A program made the position numbers and the translations under genes. This document shows positions 44,069-53,010 of a stretch of DNA of 64,000 nucleotides, one piece after another. The stretch lies in assembly GCA_000435675.1 (NCBI GenBank), contig FR895148.1:112958-176957 (forward strand). The letters run 5' to 3'. Numbering within the stretch: the stretch's first letter is position 1; each line of letters opens with the position of its first letter. The DNA comes from Eggerthella sp. CAG:298 (lineage in GTDB: Bacteria > Actinomycetota > Coriobacteriia > Coriobacteriales > Eggerthellaceae). Under the pieces are notes generated by a model. That model saw only the letters and a program-made list of their open reading frames with translations. It was not told where the DNA came from and made no database searches.

Positions 44069-44228
44069 ATGAGTACGCGCAAACACTTTGCGTATAGTGA
44101 AAGATATTTTCTGTTATATACAAAGCGTCTTGATGACGCGAAAACTCAAGCTAAGAAAATGATAAAGGATAGGGCGCGTTTTGCCTAGCAGAAGAGCGCC
44201 CAAAGAGCGAGAACTCACGCAAAATGCA

Positions 44229-44819
44229 TTACTGCTCTTCCCGCTCTGCCATCCAAGTCTTGACCGCACTGCTTGCCACGCTTGACGAGAATCCATTGCG
44301 AATGAGCTCCGCGTAGGCCGCTTGCTTCTTGTTTTTCGCACGCGGTGGCTTACGCTCGAGCAGACGAATCGCGTTGTCGAGCTGGCTTCCCTGCTCTTCG
44401 AGAAAAACATCAGGAAAACCAGGGATGGCATAGGCATCGATCTGATGGCCTTTCAGGTCACGCACGATGCCATTGATCCCTTTCGAAGCACGCAAGCGCA
44501 TGCGAATGAAGCCTTCAGCGAAACGCGCATCGTCCAAATAGCCACAGCGCAGAGCGCGCTCGAGCGATTCAGCGATCGCGCGCTCGGTATAATGATCGCG
44601 CTGGAGACGAGAACGGGTTTCGGTGACTGAACGATCACGTACCGCAAGCAAGCGCTCGATCTTCCCAAAAGCAGCATTCGCATTGTCGTTGTATTCATCG
44701 CGTGCTTCATTTACATGCGGCGAGCGCGCAGGAACGGTACCATCGCTAGCGCTCGATGGCAATGAGGGCTCCTGCTCGCGTAAAAGGTTCTTTTGGATGT
44801 AATCCTTATCGATGAGCAT
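44229..44819 (-). CDS. recX: RecA regulator RecX
   Basis: Modulates RecA filaments. 196 residues; the first 45 are low-conservation linker, then the three-helix repeats: LLAVRDRSVTETRSRLQRD, AIAESLERALRCGYLDDARFA, FIRMRLRASKGINGIVRDLK. GTGCACCTAAGG contains the binding site 7 bases before the ATG. It follows recA by 21 bases and so shares SOS control. Confidence 0.92.
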   Translation of the reverse strand: MLIDKDYIQKNLLREQEPSLPSSASDGTVPARSPHVNEARDEYNDNANAAFGKIERLLAVRDRSVTETRSRLQRDHYTERAIAESLERALRCGYLDDARFAEGFIRMRLRASKGINGIVRDLKGHQIDAYAIPGFPDVFLEEQGSQLDNAIRLLERKPPRAKNKKQAAYAELIRNGFSSSVASSAVKTWMAEREEQ

Positions 44820-44840
44820 ACGTCTGCCTTAGGTGCACGT

Positions 44841-45890
44841 TTATTCGCTCTGAGCCTGCTGCGCTGAAGCGGCCTCAGGCGCTGCTTCAGCGCAATCGAT
44901 CGCAGGAAGATCGAAATGTTGACGAACCTTGTTTTCGATTTCGTTGCGAAGATCGGGGTTTTCTTGCAGCGTGCGTTTAGCCGCATCGCGCCCTTGACCG
45001 AGACGCTCTTCACCATAGTTGAACCAGGAACCGCTCTTATTCACGATGCCAGCTTCCACGCCCATATCGAGCACGCAGCCTTCTTTTGAAATGCCTTCAC
45101 CATACATGAGGTCGAATTCTGCTTGACGGAAAGGTGGTGCGACCTTGTTCTTGACGATCTTCGCACGTACGCGATTACCGATGAATTCACCATCTTTCTT
45201 CATGGATTCGATGCGGCGGATATCGATGCGTACGGAAGAGTAGAACTTGAGCGCACGGCCACCCGTAGTGGTTTCGGGGCTTCCGAACATGACACCGATC
45301 TTCTCGCGTAACTGGTTGATGAAGATGCAGGTGGTATTAGATTTAGAAAGAGAACCCGTGAGCTTGCGCAGCGCTTGGCTCATAAGACGTGCTTGCAGAC
45401 CGACCGTGGCATCACCCATTTCGCCCTCGATCTCGGCACGTGGCACCAAAGCTGCGACCGAGTCGATGACCACGCAATCGATCGTGCCGCTGCGAACGAG
45501 CAAGTCGCAGATCTCGAGCGCCTGCTCGCCAGTATCGGGTTGCGAGATGAGCAGCTCATCGACATCGACACCAAGGCGCGCTGCATAGACAGGATCGAGC
45601 GCATGTTCGGCATCGATGAAGGCAACGATGCCTCCCGCTGCTTGCGCTTCAGCGATGATATGAAGTGCGACCGTGGTCTTACCGCTTGATTCGGGGCCAT
45701 AGATCTCAACGATCCTGCCACGGGGCACTCCACCAATGCCAAGGGCGACATCGAGTGGCAGTGCTCCTGTGGGGATAGCCTCAACATTGAGGGCCGTGCT
45801 TTCACCAAGGCGCATGATCGCACCTTTGCCGAACTTCTTCTCGATCTCGTCAGTAGTGATTTTAAGCGTGGATTCTTTATCCTTGATCAT
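44841..45890 (-). CDS. recA: Recombinase RecA
   Basis: Strand-exchange protein and co-protease for LexA. 349 residues: Walker A GPESSGKT (about 66-73), VVIDSVAALVPRAEIEGEMGD, FINQLREKIGVMFGSPETTTGG. The C-terminus is acidic and Ala/Glu-rich. AAGGAG lies 6 bases upstream. A LexA box sits within its promoter. Confidence 0.98.
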   Translation of the reverse strand: MIKDKESTLKITTDEIEKKFGKGAIMRLGESTALNVEAIPTGALPLDVALGIGGVPRGRIVEIYGPESSGKTTVALHIIAEAQAAGGIVAFIDAEHALDPVYAARLGVDVDELLISQPDTGEQALEICDLLVRSGTIDCVVIDSVAALVPRAEIEGEMGDATVGLQARLMSQALRKLTGSLSKSNTTCIFINQLREKIGVMFGSPETTTGGRALKFYSSVRIDIRRIESMKKDGEFIGNRVRAKIVKNKVAPPFRQAEFDLMYGEGISKEGCVLDMGVEAGIVNKSGSWFNYGEERLGQGRDAAKRTLQENPDLRNEIENKVRQHFDLPAIDCAEAAPEAASAQQAQSE

Positions 45891-45925
45891 TGGTTCTCCT
45901 TATCAGAACACGAAGTGATACTTAC

Positions 45926-45954
45926 AAGATAACCGAACACCTGTTCGATTTCAA
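45926..45954 (-). promoter_or_regulatory. recA promoter
   Basis: Minus strand TTGAAA (45949-45954), 17-base spacer, TATCTT (45926-45931), about 35 bases before recA. Confidence 0.75.
45934..45947. promoter_or_regulatory. LexA box of recA
   Basis: CGAACACCTGTTCG, a perfect CGAACnnnnGTTCG site that lies wholly within the spacer of the recA promoter. Confidence 0.9.
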
Positions 45955-46115
45955 TATCTCTATCTGAAATAATAGAAAGGAAACCTTATATTTTTTTGAA
46001 CTTTATTTGATGTTTATTTTCGAGCGAACTCACGTAAAACTCAAATTTGTTCGAACTTTGACGAAGTGACCACTATTCGGCGAACGAGCAACGAGTCCTT
46101 CATCCAATGAACGCC

Positions 46116-47294
46116 CTAAAGAGCGGCGAGCTCATCTTCGAAGAGCATGAGCGCATGAGCCACGGTCTGTTCGCGCACGCTCGCGCGATCCCCTGCAAAA
46201 TGCATGACCTCCGCCCGGCTTCCCCGAGGGCTATCGACACCGAACCAAACGGTACCGACAGGCTTCTCAGGCGAGCCACCACCTGGTCCTGCAACTCCGG
46301 TTACCGCAACGGCAACCGTGGTGGAAAGAGCGCTGCGTGAACCCTGCGCCATCTGGATGGCCACCGGTTCGCTCACTGCTCCGTAGTGTTCAAGGTCTGA
46401 AGCGCTCACGTTGAGCAAGTGGTGCTTGACCTCATTCGAATAGCTCACCACACCGCCCTCAACAACAGAAGAGCTTCCCGGAACTGCGGTAAGAGAGCCC
46501 GCGATCAAGCCACCCGTGCAGCTTTCTGCGGTAGAGAGCTTGGCGCCTTTCTCTAGAGCGAGCACGATCAACGCCGCTGCACGCGCGATGATCTCATCAG
46601 AGAGAACAACAGGGTCTTCGCTCGCTGCCTCAGCGTCATCGATCTTGCCTTCACCGGGAACGAAGCGCAGGATAGAGCGACATTTCGCCAGATAATCGAG
46701 CATCGAGATAACGGTGAGCACAAGCGCGATGATCATGACGATCCACGAAACAACATAGAGCGGCGTCTCGATCGCTGGCGTGGAGATGAAGGGCTCGGAA
46801 TCCTTGATGATGAAGAGCAGGATCGCGATGATCTGGAAGACGGTCTTTGCCTTGCCATACCAACTTGCTGCGATGACCACCCCTTCAGAAGCAGCAAGCA
46901 TGCGCAGGCCCGATACGATGAATTCGCGCGTGAGGATGATGAGCGCGACCCACGAAGGCAAGATCTGGAGCTCGCATAATGCAAGGAGCGCCGCAGCAAC
47001 AAGGATCTTGTCAGCCAGCGGATCCATGAACTTGCCGAAGTTCGTCACCTCTCCCCTGCTGCGCGCAAGATAGCCATCGAGCGCATCGGTGCAGGCGAGC
47101 ACCACGAACAGAAGCGCCGCAAGCCAAGGCTTCAGCAGCTCGGCCTCGTTCCAGTCTGGGAACCATGTTGGCCAAGGACTCACGCAGGCAACGAAGAACA
47201 CCGGCACGAGCAAGATACGGATGAGCGTGACGATATTGGCAGGCGTCCAGATCGTCGTAGGAGCTGCAGGTTGTGAAGAAGCGTTATCGCGCAC
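46116..47294 (-). CDS. PgsA-PncC fusion: phosphatidylglycerophosphate synthase and NMN amidase
   Basis: One continuous reading frame, about 392 residues. The N-terminal half is CDP-diacylglycerol-glycerol-3-phosphate phosphatidyltransferase: several membrane helices and the CDP-alcohol motif from DALDGYLARSRG to GKFMDPLADK. A short acidic linker (about 220-240) leads to a CinA C-terminal (PncC) domain with STAESCTGGLIAGSL, GGVVSYSNEVK and TGVAGPGGGSPEKPVGTVW. The MoaB-like half of CinA is missing. The start is GTG 47294, 6 bases after GGAGG, overlapping the rimO end by about 11 bases; ATG 47324 is less likely. Confidence 0.9.
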   Translation of the reverse strand: MRDNASSQPAAPTTIWTPANIVTLIRILLVPVFFVACVSPWPTWFPDWNEAELLKPWLAALLFVVLACTDALDGYLARSRGEVTNFGKFMDPLADKILVAAALLALCELQILPSWVALIILTREFIVSGLRMLAASEGVVIAASWYGKAKTVFQIIAILLFIIKDSEPFISTPAIETPLYVVSWIVMIIALVLTVISMLDYLAKCRSILRFVPGEGKIDDAEAASEDPVVLSDEIIARAAALIVLALEKGAKLSTAESCTGGLIAGSLTAVPGSSSVVEGGVVSYSNEVKHHLLNVSASDLEHYGAVSEPVAIQMAQGSRSALSTTVAVAVTGVAGPGGGSPEKPVGTVWFGVDSPRGSRAEVMHFAGDRASVREQTVAHALMLFEDELAAL

Positions 47295-48639
47295 GCGAAC
47301 CCTCCATTTCGTAGTAGAGCACATCTTCGATCATGATCGGAACGACCTCGCCAACCTTTCCTTCGTCGATGAACGTGACCCCATCGACATCGGGCGCTTG
47401 ATAGGCGCTTCGTCCGAACAGCGCACCATCTTCTTCTTGCCCTAGCACGAGTACATCGACTTCTTTGCCAACAAAGCGTGCAAGGGAAGTTTGCGAAACA
47501 CTATCGGCAAGATCGCGCAACGTACGCAAGCGCTCGAGCTTAGTCTCCTCATCGATCTGATCAGGAAGCACAGCAGCCTTGGTTCCCTCTTCAGGCGAAT
47601 ACGCGAAGACGCCCACATAATCGAAGTCAGCGTCTGAAACGAAGTCGCAAAGCGCTTCGAATTGCTCATCGGTCTCACCGGGAAAGCCTACGATGAAGGT
47701 AGTACGCAGGGCGATGAGCGGGAACTTCGAGTGGATAAGGGCAAGAAGTTCCTGGAACTCTTCGCGCGAACCGCGACGATTCATCGCTTTGAGCAGATCA
47801 GCATCGACATGCTGGAGCGGAATATCGAGATAGTTACAGATATTCTCATGCGCCACCATGACATCGAGTAGCTCTTCATCAACATGTTCGGGTTGAATGT
47901 AGAGCACGCGAAACCAGGTGGTAGGAAACGCAGAAGCAAGGCTGTCGAGCAGCCAAGCAAGACTACGCTTTGGCTCAAGATCGCTCCCCCAGATGCCGGT
48001 ATCTTGTGCGATGAGCACGATCTCTTGCGTGCCTTGGCGAACGAGCTGCGCAATTTCAGCATGGATGGTTTCGTAAGAAAAGCTGTGATAGCGACCACGA
48101 ATGAAAGGAATCGCACAGAACGAGCAGAAACGATTGCAGCCATCGGATATCTTCACATATTCACTTCGGCCTGCATTCAATCGCGGTGGATTAGCTGAAG
48201 CATCACATGCGTCTTCGCACGTGGGATCGCCAAACAACTGATCGAGCTTCATGGCGATCGAGTTTTCTTCGGCGCAAGGGACGAAAAGATCGGGTTCGGT
48301 CAATTCCTCGATGAGCTCTTCGCCAAAACGCGCAGGAAGGCAGCCGGAAACGACCAGTTTCGTACGACCGCTCTCCACAGAAGGAAGGCTCGCAACATCG
48401 AAGATGACATCCAAGTTCTCTTCGATCGCCTCACGCAAGAACGAACAGGTATTGACGATGATCGCATCGAGCGCTTCAGTAGTGCAACCATTGCCGTCTT
48501 CAGCTTCTTCGAGCAGCTCCTGATCGACTACCTCGTAACCCGCCTGCGCGAGACGTGCAGCCATATGAGCCGAATCGACTTCGTTCTTCGCACACCCCAA
48601 CGTGATGAACGAAACTCTTTTTTGAGAAGTTCCCTGCAT
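47284..48639 (-). CDS. rimO: Ribosomal protein S12 methylthiotransferase
   Basis: Radical-SAM enzyme adding a methylthio group to Asp of uS12. 451 residues: FITLGCAKNEVDSAHM, VNTCSFLREAIEEN, SGCLPARFGEEL (cluster 2 cysteines), radical-SAM ISDGCNRFCSFCAIPFIRG, and a TRAM domain. RimO rather than MiaB by the GCAKNxVDS form and gene context with pgsA. Starts 1 base inside the yajQ stop (TAATG). Confidence 0.95.
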   Translation of the reverse strand: MQGTSQKRVSFITLGCAKNEVDSAHMAARLAQAGYEVVDQELLEEAEDGNGCTTEALDAIIVNTCSFLREAIEENLDVIFDVASLPSVESGRTKLVVSGCLPARFGEELIEELTEPDLFVPCAEENSIAMKLDQLFGDPTCEDACDASANPPRLNAGRSEYVKISDGCNRFCSFCAIPFIRGRYHSFSYETIHAEIAQLVRQGTQEIVLIAQDTGIWGSDLEPKRSLAWLLDSLASAFPTTWFRVLYIQPEHVDEELLDVMVAHENICNYLDIPLQHVDADLLKAMNRRGSREEFQELLALIHSKFPLIALRTTFIVGFPGETDEQFEALCDFVSDADFDYVGVFAYSPEEGTKAAVLPDQIDEETKLERLRTLRDLADSVSQTSLARFVGKEVDVLVLGQEEDGALFGRSAYQAPDVDGVTFIDEGKVGEVVPIMIEDVLYYEMEGSRAR

Positions 48640-49136
48640 TAGCGATAGTTGGTGAACTGAAGCGGCTGGCCGTAATCTTGTTCCTTGAGAAAAGCGATCA
48701 CTTCCTGGAGCGTATCGAGCTTAGGCCCAGAAACGCGAAGCTTATCACCTTCAATGGTGACCTTTACCTTGAGCTTGGTCGCCTTGATATCCTTATTGAT
48801 CTTACCAGCGGTTTCTTTGTCGATCCCATCTACGATAGAAGCGGTTTGCTTGACCGTTCCACCAGAAGCAGCTTCAACTTTGCCCCAATTCACCGCTCCT
48901 AGGTCGATCCCACGCTTGATGAGCTTCGAAGAGATGATATCGATCACTTGCTTAGCAACGAAATCGCTCGGTGCGCTTACCGTGAGCGTCTTATTGGCTT
49001 TATCGAGAGAGATCGATGCACCAGAATCTTTAAGGTCGTAGCGCTGAGCGATCTCCTTCTTTGCCTGCCCGAACGCATTGTCGACTTCCTGGATATCGAC
49101 CTGTGATACTACATCGAAACTTGAGTCTTTTGCCAT
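48639..49136 (-). CDS. yajQ: YajQ family nucleotide-binding protein
   Basis: 165 residues, the UPF0234 family; some members bind cyclic di-GMP. FDVVSQVDIQEVDNAFGQAKKE and DIKATKLKVKVTIEGDKLRVSG are typical. Role in this organism unknown. AAAGGAA lies about 5 bases before the ATG. Overlaps rimO by one base. Confidence 0.92.
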   Translation of the reverse strand: MAKDSSFDVVSQVDIQEVDNAFGQAKKEIAQRYDLKDSGASISLDKANKTLTVSAPSDFVAKQVIDIISSKLIKRGIDLGAVNWGKVEAASGGTVKQTASIVDGIDKETAGKINKDIKATKLKVKVTIEGDKLRVSGPKLDTLQEVIAFLKEQDYGQPLQFTNYR

Positions 49137-49170
49137 GATGTTCCTTTCATAGTAAAGAGTTGTGAGCGCG

Positions 49171-50379
49171 CTATTCGCTCGTACGTGAAGATCCCGAAGA
49201 GGATCCCGATGAAGATGACGAAGAAGAGCTGCCTGAGCTTGAGCTGGAAGAACCTGAAGAGCTTGAAGAATCTCCCCTAGTGCTCGCCGTAGGTGTCGTG
49301 CCCGAAGTGGAGCTTTGAGGACGCTGAACCTCAGGGTGATCAGCGTACCACTTGTTCAAGATCTCGTTGAAGTTGAACGAGACGCTCGCAACACCGCGGC
49401 TATTCTCTTCAAGCGTTTGCTCCACTCCGTCTACCTTGAGAACGAGGTTGTTCGGATTGGAGGTAACGAACTTGATGTTGCCAGAGCTCGTATAGGTCTG
49501 CGTTGCCTGCCCGCGCACATCGCCCGCCTCCTTTGTGGAGCCATCGACGATCACTTCGATATAGGCTTCCTTGCCTGCAGGTACTTCATAGGAAAGGGTG
49601 AAGTCGGTCGGTGCGACTGCTTGAGGCTCTTGGCTAGCCTGATCATCGCCGTTCTCTTGGCTCTCGATTCCCGTAACAGGGATGTTCTGAACATCGTTTT
49701 GATTGTTCGAGCAGGACACGATGGAGACGATAACGACGATGAGGATGATGATAACGACCGCTGCACCGATGATGATAGGCATACGATTGCGCGGCGCATG
49801 CCCCATGCCGCGTGAAGGGTTCGCATAGAGGTTCACGTATTTTCCATCAGGGATCGCTTCACGTCGTGCAGGATGCAGCTGCGGATCATCGCTACGGCTT
49901 TGACGCGCTTGAGCACGAGCGCGTACTTCTGCCATATGATCGTTGTCATCGGGCATATCGGAATAGATGCGCCTTCCACTGCGCGTGGTGTCGCCATCGT
50001 TGACGCGCTGGCGATTCGAAGAGACCGCTTTGAATTGGTTGGTTGGCTGGCGCTTTCCCGGGCGCGAGGTAGCTCGCGAGGTGTTCTGATGCATGTAGCG
50101 GTTCTCGATCGCATTCTGGTGAGCACGACCTATCTGGTTAGCGTAGCTCTCGTCAAGATACATGCGGGTAACATCATTCGCATTCAGACCAAGGAAACGC
50201 GCATAGGCATTGATCATGTTGCGCGAATAGCCACGTGGAGGCATGCGATCGAAATCGCTGTTCTCAATTGCCTCTAAGATATCGGGACGGATACGCAGGC
50301 GACGAGACACCGCATTGAGCTCGTACCCTTTCGAGATGCGCGCCTCTTTGAGCACGCTACCAAAGCTTATATGGTTCAC
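49171..50379 (-). CDS. RodZ-like helix-turn-helix membrane protein
   Basis: 402 residues. N-terminal HTH of the RodZ type (FGSVLKEARISKGYELNAVS, ..MPPRGYSRNMINAYARFLGL), a polar basic linker (80-200), one membrane helix (about 201-222), then an extracytoplasmic DUF4115-like beta domain, and a C-terminal Ser/Gly-rich tail of about 45 residues. Likely a cell-shape or division scaffold protein; in Gram-positives it often sits by ftsK and pgsA as here. Start is GTG with GGGAGGG 5 bases upstream. Confidence 0.88.
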   Translation of the reverse strand: MNHISFGSVLKEARISKGYELNAVSRRLRIRPDILEAIENSDFDRMPPRGYSRNMINAYARFLGLNANDVTRMYLDESYANQIGRAHQNAIENRYMHQNTSRATSRPGKRQPTNQFKAVSSNRQRVNDGDTTRSGRRIYSDMPDDNDHMAEVRARAQARQSRSDDPQLHPARREAIPDGKYVNLYANPSRGMGHAPRNRMPIIIGAAVVIIILIVVIVSIVSCSNNQNDVQNIPVTGIESQENGDDQASQEPQAVAPTDFTLSYEVPAGKEAYIEVIVDGSTKEAGDVRGQATQTYTSSGNIKFVTSNPNNLVLKVDGVEQTLEENSRGVASVSFNFNEILNKWYADHPEVQRPQSSTSGTTPTASTRGDSSSSSGSSSSSSGSSSSSSSSGSSSGSSRTSE

Positions 50380-50396
50380 GGTAACCCTCCCAGTAG

Positions 50397-52952
50397 TTAT
50401 CCATCGTTTTCCTCAAACGCGCGAATGGTTTCAAGTTCGACTGAATCGACGAGCACTTCGCGAGGTTTAGAGCCATTGGGCGGACCAACGATCCCTTTCG
50501 CTTCGAGTAAATCCATTATACGACCTGCGCGGGAATAACCAACGCTCAATCGGCGCTGAAGATTCGAAGTAGAACCCATGCCGGTCGAGCAGACGATCTC
50601 GGCGGCTTCCCACACCAGCGGGTCATCCGATACTCCACCCGAAGAACCGCTGCCATCAGGTGAGGAATCACCCAGTGTGATGAGGTTCGTGGAGAGGATA
50701 TCGTTATGGTACTCGGGCTCACCCTGTTCTTTGAGGTGCTCGACCACTGCGGCAATCTCGTCCTCCGAAACGAAACACCCTTGGATACGCTGTGGTTTTG
50801 CCAGTTCGGGCTTGGAAAGGAGAAGGTCTCCTAGGCCGATGAGGTTTTCAGCACCGGGCGTGTCGAGCACGACACGCGAGTCGATGCCTGAGGCAACGTT
50901 GAAAGCGATACGGTTGGTGATGTTCGCCTTGATAAGACCGGTGACCACGTTGGTCGAAGGGCGCTGAGTAGCGACGATAAGGTGTATGCCCGCCGCACGA
51001 GCAAGCTGCGCCAAGCGCGAGATGGAGAACTCGACCTCTTTGCCCACGTTCATCATAAGATCGGCAAGCTCGTCGATGATGATGACGATATAGGGCAGCT
51101 CTTCGAGCACCTCAGCGTTCTCAGGGTCCTTCTCGGCTGCCTTCTTGCTCTCCTGAGCCTTCGCATTGTATTGACCGATGTTGCGCGCACCAAGGCCAGA
51201 GAACACTTTGAGCCTACGCTCCATTTCAGCGACCGCCCACGCGAGCGCACTTGCTGCTTCACGCGCTTCGGTCACAACGGGAACGTAGAGATGCGGGATG
51301 CCGTTATAGGGAGTGAACTCGACGCGCTTCGGGTCGATCATGATGAAGCGCACCTCAGCAGGTGTTGCGCGCATGAGAATCGACATGATCATAGCATTGA
51401 TGGAGACTGATTTACCTGAACCGGTGGTACCGCCGATGAGCAAGTGAGGCATCTTGGCAAGATCGGAAACGATGCACTCCCCTTCCACGTCCTTACCGAT
51501 CGCGATCTGAAGCGGTCCGCCCTTAGTGCCCTTGAGCACATCGCCAAGATAGACCGTCTGACGTACCTGGTTAGGAACTTCGATGCCCACATAGTTCGTA
51601 CCAGGGATCGGTGCGAAGATACGCACACCTGGCGACGCTAGTGCGAGTGCGATGTCGTCAGTGAGATTCGAAACGCGATTGACGCGCACACCAGAGGGAA
51701 GATCGACCTTGAAGAGCGTGACCGTAGGTCCGGCTACCCACCCGACCACATCGGCATCGACACCGAAATCATGAAGCGTATCTTCAAGGTTCTGCGCCAC
51801 GATCTTGAGCGAGGCATCGGTCTCTGCATGCTGGTTCTCTGCAGAAGAAACATTTAAGAGGTTGAAATCGGGAAGCGTGAAACCATCGAGCGGCTGCGGT
51901 ATGGCACTCGGGACGGCCACGCGCTTCTTCTTCGGCTTTTTCCCTGCCTGTTCGGCCTTGTTGCTCTTAGCTGCCACTTCCTCTGCATCGAGCAGGACCG
52001 TCTTCTGTTCGTGTGCGCCTGCTGTGGGCGTTTCGGGAGCATCGGAGAGCTTATGTTTGCGCGGACCAAGCTTTCGAGTGAGAGACTGCGCCTCTTTCGC
52101 CTGTTCATGATCGAGCACGCGGGTCTTGAGCGCCTCTTCCGGAAGCGGAGCGTGAGCAGGAGCGGGGCGTACCGATTCGCGCCCTTCGATCTTGCGAGGA
52201 TCGATGCGCTGAGAGAGACGACGGCGCGCAAGCGGATGCTGGTTTTGCGTATGAGCAAGATTCATACGTGCGAACAGCGCCGCTTCGCTCTCCTCTGCTT
52301 CTTCTCGTGCACGGCGCTCATCGCGTATGCGTTCGAACGCCGCGGAGATCGAGAATCCGATGATGAGGATGCCGACGACGAAAAGCCCCACGATGATGAT
52401 GAGCGAAACGGTGAAGCCGAACAAGCGCAGGAGCACCCAAGCGAACGCTCCTCCGCAGTAGCCGCCGTAATTCACGAGCGTAAGGGGATTGAAGACGATG
52501 TTGGGATCGACCTCAGCATTGGGCATGAGCATCGAAAGCAACGTAAGCAGCGTAAGGAAGATGATGAGCGATCCAAGCGCCGTGCGCGCAGGAACAAGAC
52601 CCGCATCGAAACGGAGCAAATAGGTGATCGCAACTACCAAGAGGAAGAATGGCAGCACATAGGCCCCGATACCGAAAGCATTATGAAGCCCCGCCCCCAG
52701 TAAGGAGGTGACCATGCCATCGGGAGGAAGCAAAGCGGTGATGAACAGCGCCACAGCAAGCACCGCGAGCACCACGCCAGCGATATCGTGTCTTGTGCGT
52801 GAATCGAGCAAAGCACCTTGTTGCATAGGTGCTTGCTTTTGATAATTACCGGGTTTTCCTTTGACCGCGCCTTGAGCAGAAGACCGCTTCGTTGAAGCGC
52901 TCTTCCCTTTTTGCGAGGCTCCGCGCGAGCGATTGTCGGGCTGCCTGGCCAT
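50397..52952 (-). CDS. ftsK: DNA translocase FtsK/SpoIIIE
   Basis: Pumps chromosomal DNA through the division septum. 851 residues: basic start, four membrane helices (about 55-205), acidic/Pro linker (215-375), motor with Walker A GGTTGSGKSVSINAM and Walker B IIIDELADLMM, and the C-terminal gamma winged helix (LQRRLSVGYSRAGRIMDLLE) that reads KOPS/SRS sites. GAAAGG lies 5 bases upstream. Confidence 0.97.
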   Translation of the reverse strand: MARQPDNRSRGASQKGKSASTKRSSAQGAVKGKPGNYQKQAPMQQGALLDSRTRHDIAGVVLAVLAVALFITALLPPDGMVTSLLGAGLHNAFGIGAYVLPFFLLVVAITYLLRFDAGLVPARTALGSLIIFLTLLTLLSMLMPNAEVDPNIVFNPLTLVNYGGYCGGAFAWVLLRLFGFTVSLIIIVGLFVVGILIIGFSISAAFERIRDERRAREEAEESEAALFARMNLAHTQNQHPLARRRLSQRIDPRKIEGRESVRPAPAHAPLPEEALKTRVLDHEQAKEAQSLTRKLGPRKHKLSDAPETPTAGAHEQKTVLLDAEEVAAKSNKAEQAGKKPKKKRVAVPSAIPQPLDGFTLPDFNLLNVSSAENQHAETDASLKIVAQNLEDTLHDFGVDADVVGWVAGPTVTLFKVDLPSGVRVNRVSNLTDDIALALASPGVRIFAPIPGTNYVGIEVPNQVRQTVYLGDVLKGTKGGPLQIAIGKDVEGECIVSDLAKMPHLLIGGTTGSGKSVSINAMIMSILMRATPAEVRFIMIDPKRVEFTPYNGIPHLYVPVVTEAREAASALAWAVAEMERRLKVFSGLGARNIGQYNAKAQESKKAAEKDPENAEVLEELPYIVIIIDELADLMMNVGKEVEFSISRLAQLARAAGIHLIVATQRPSTNVVTGLIKANITNRIAFNVASGIDSRVVLDTPGAENLIGLGDLLLSKPELAKPQRIQGCFVSEDEIAAVVEHLKEQGEPEYHNDILSTNLITLGDSSPDGSGSSGGVSDDPLVWEAAEIVCSTGMGSTSNLQRRLSVGYSRAGRIMDLLEAKGIVGPPNGSKPREVLVDSVELETIRAFEENDG

Positions 52953-53010
52953 GTAAACCTTTCTGTAGTGCGTTTAATAGTGTGATAAAGGTTTCTGTAT
53001 GAATTATAGA

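Noticed and set aside
46049..46056. GTTCGAAC near recA considered as a LexA site
   Set aside because: Half-sites are in the reverse order and spacing of the LexA box, so it is not counted.
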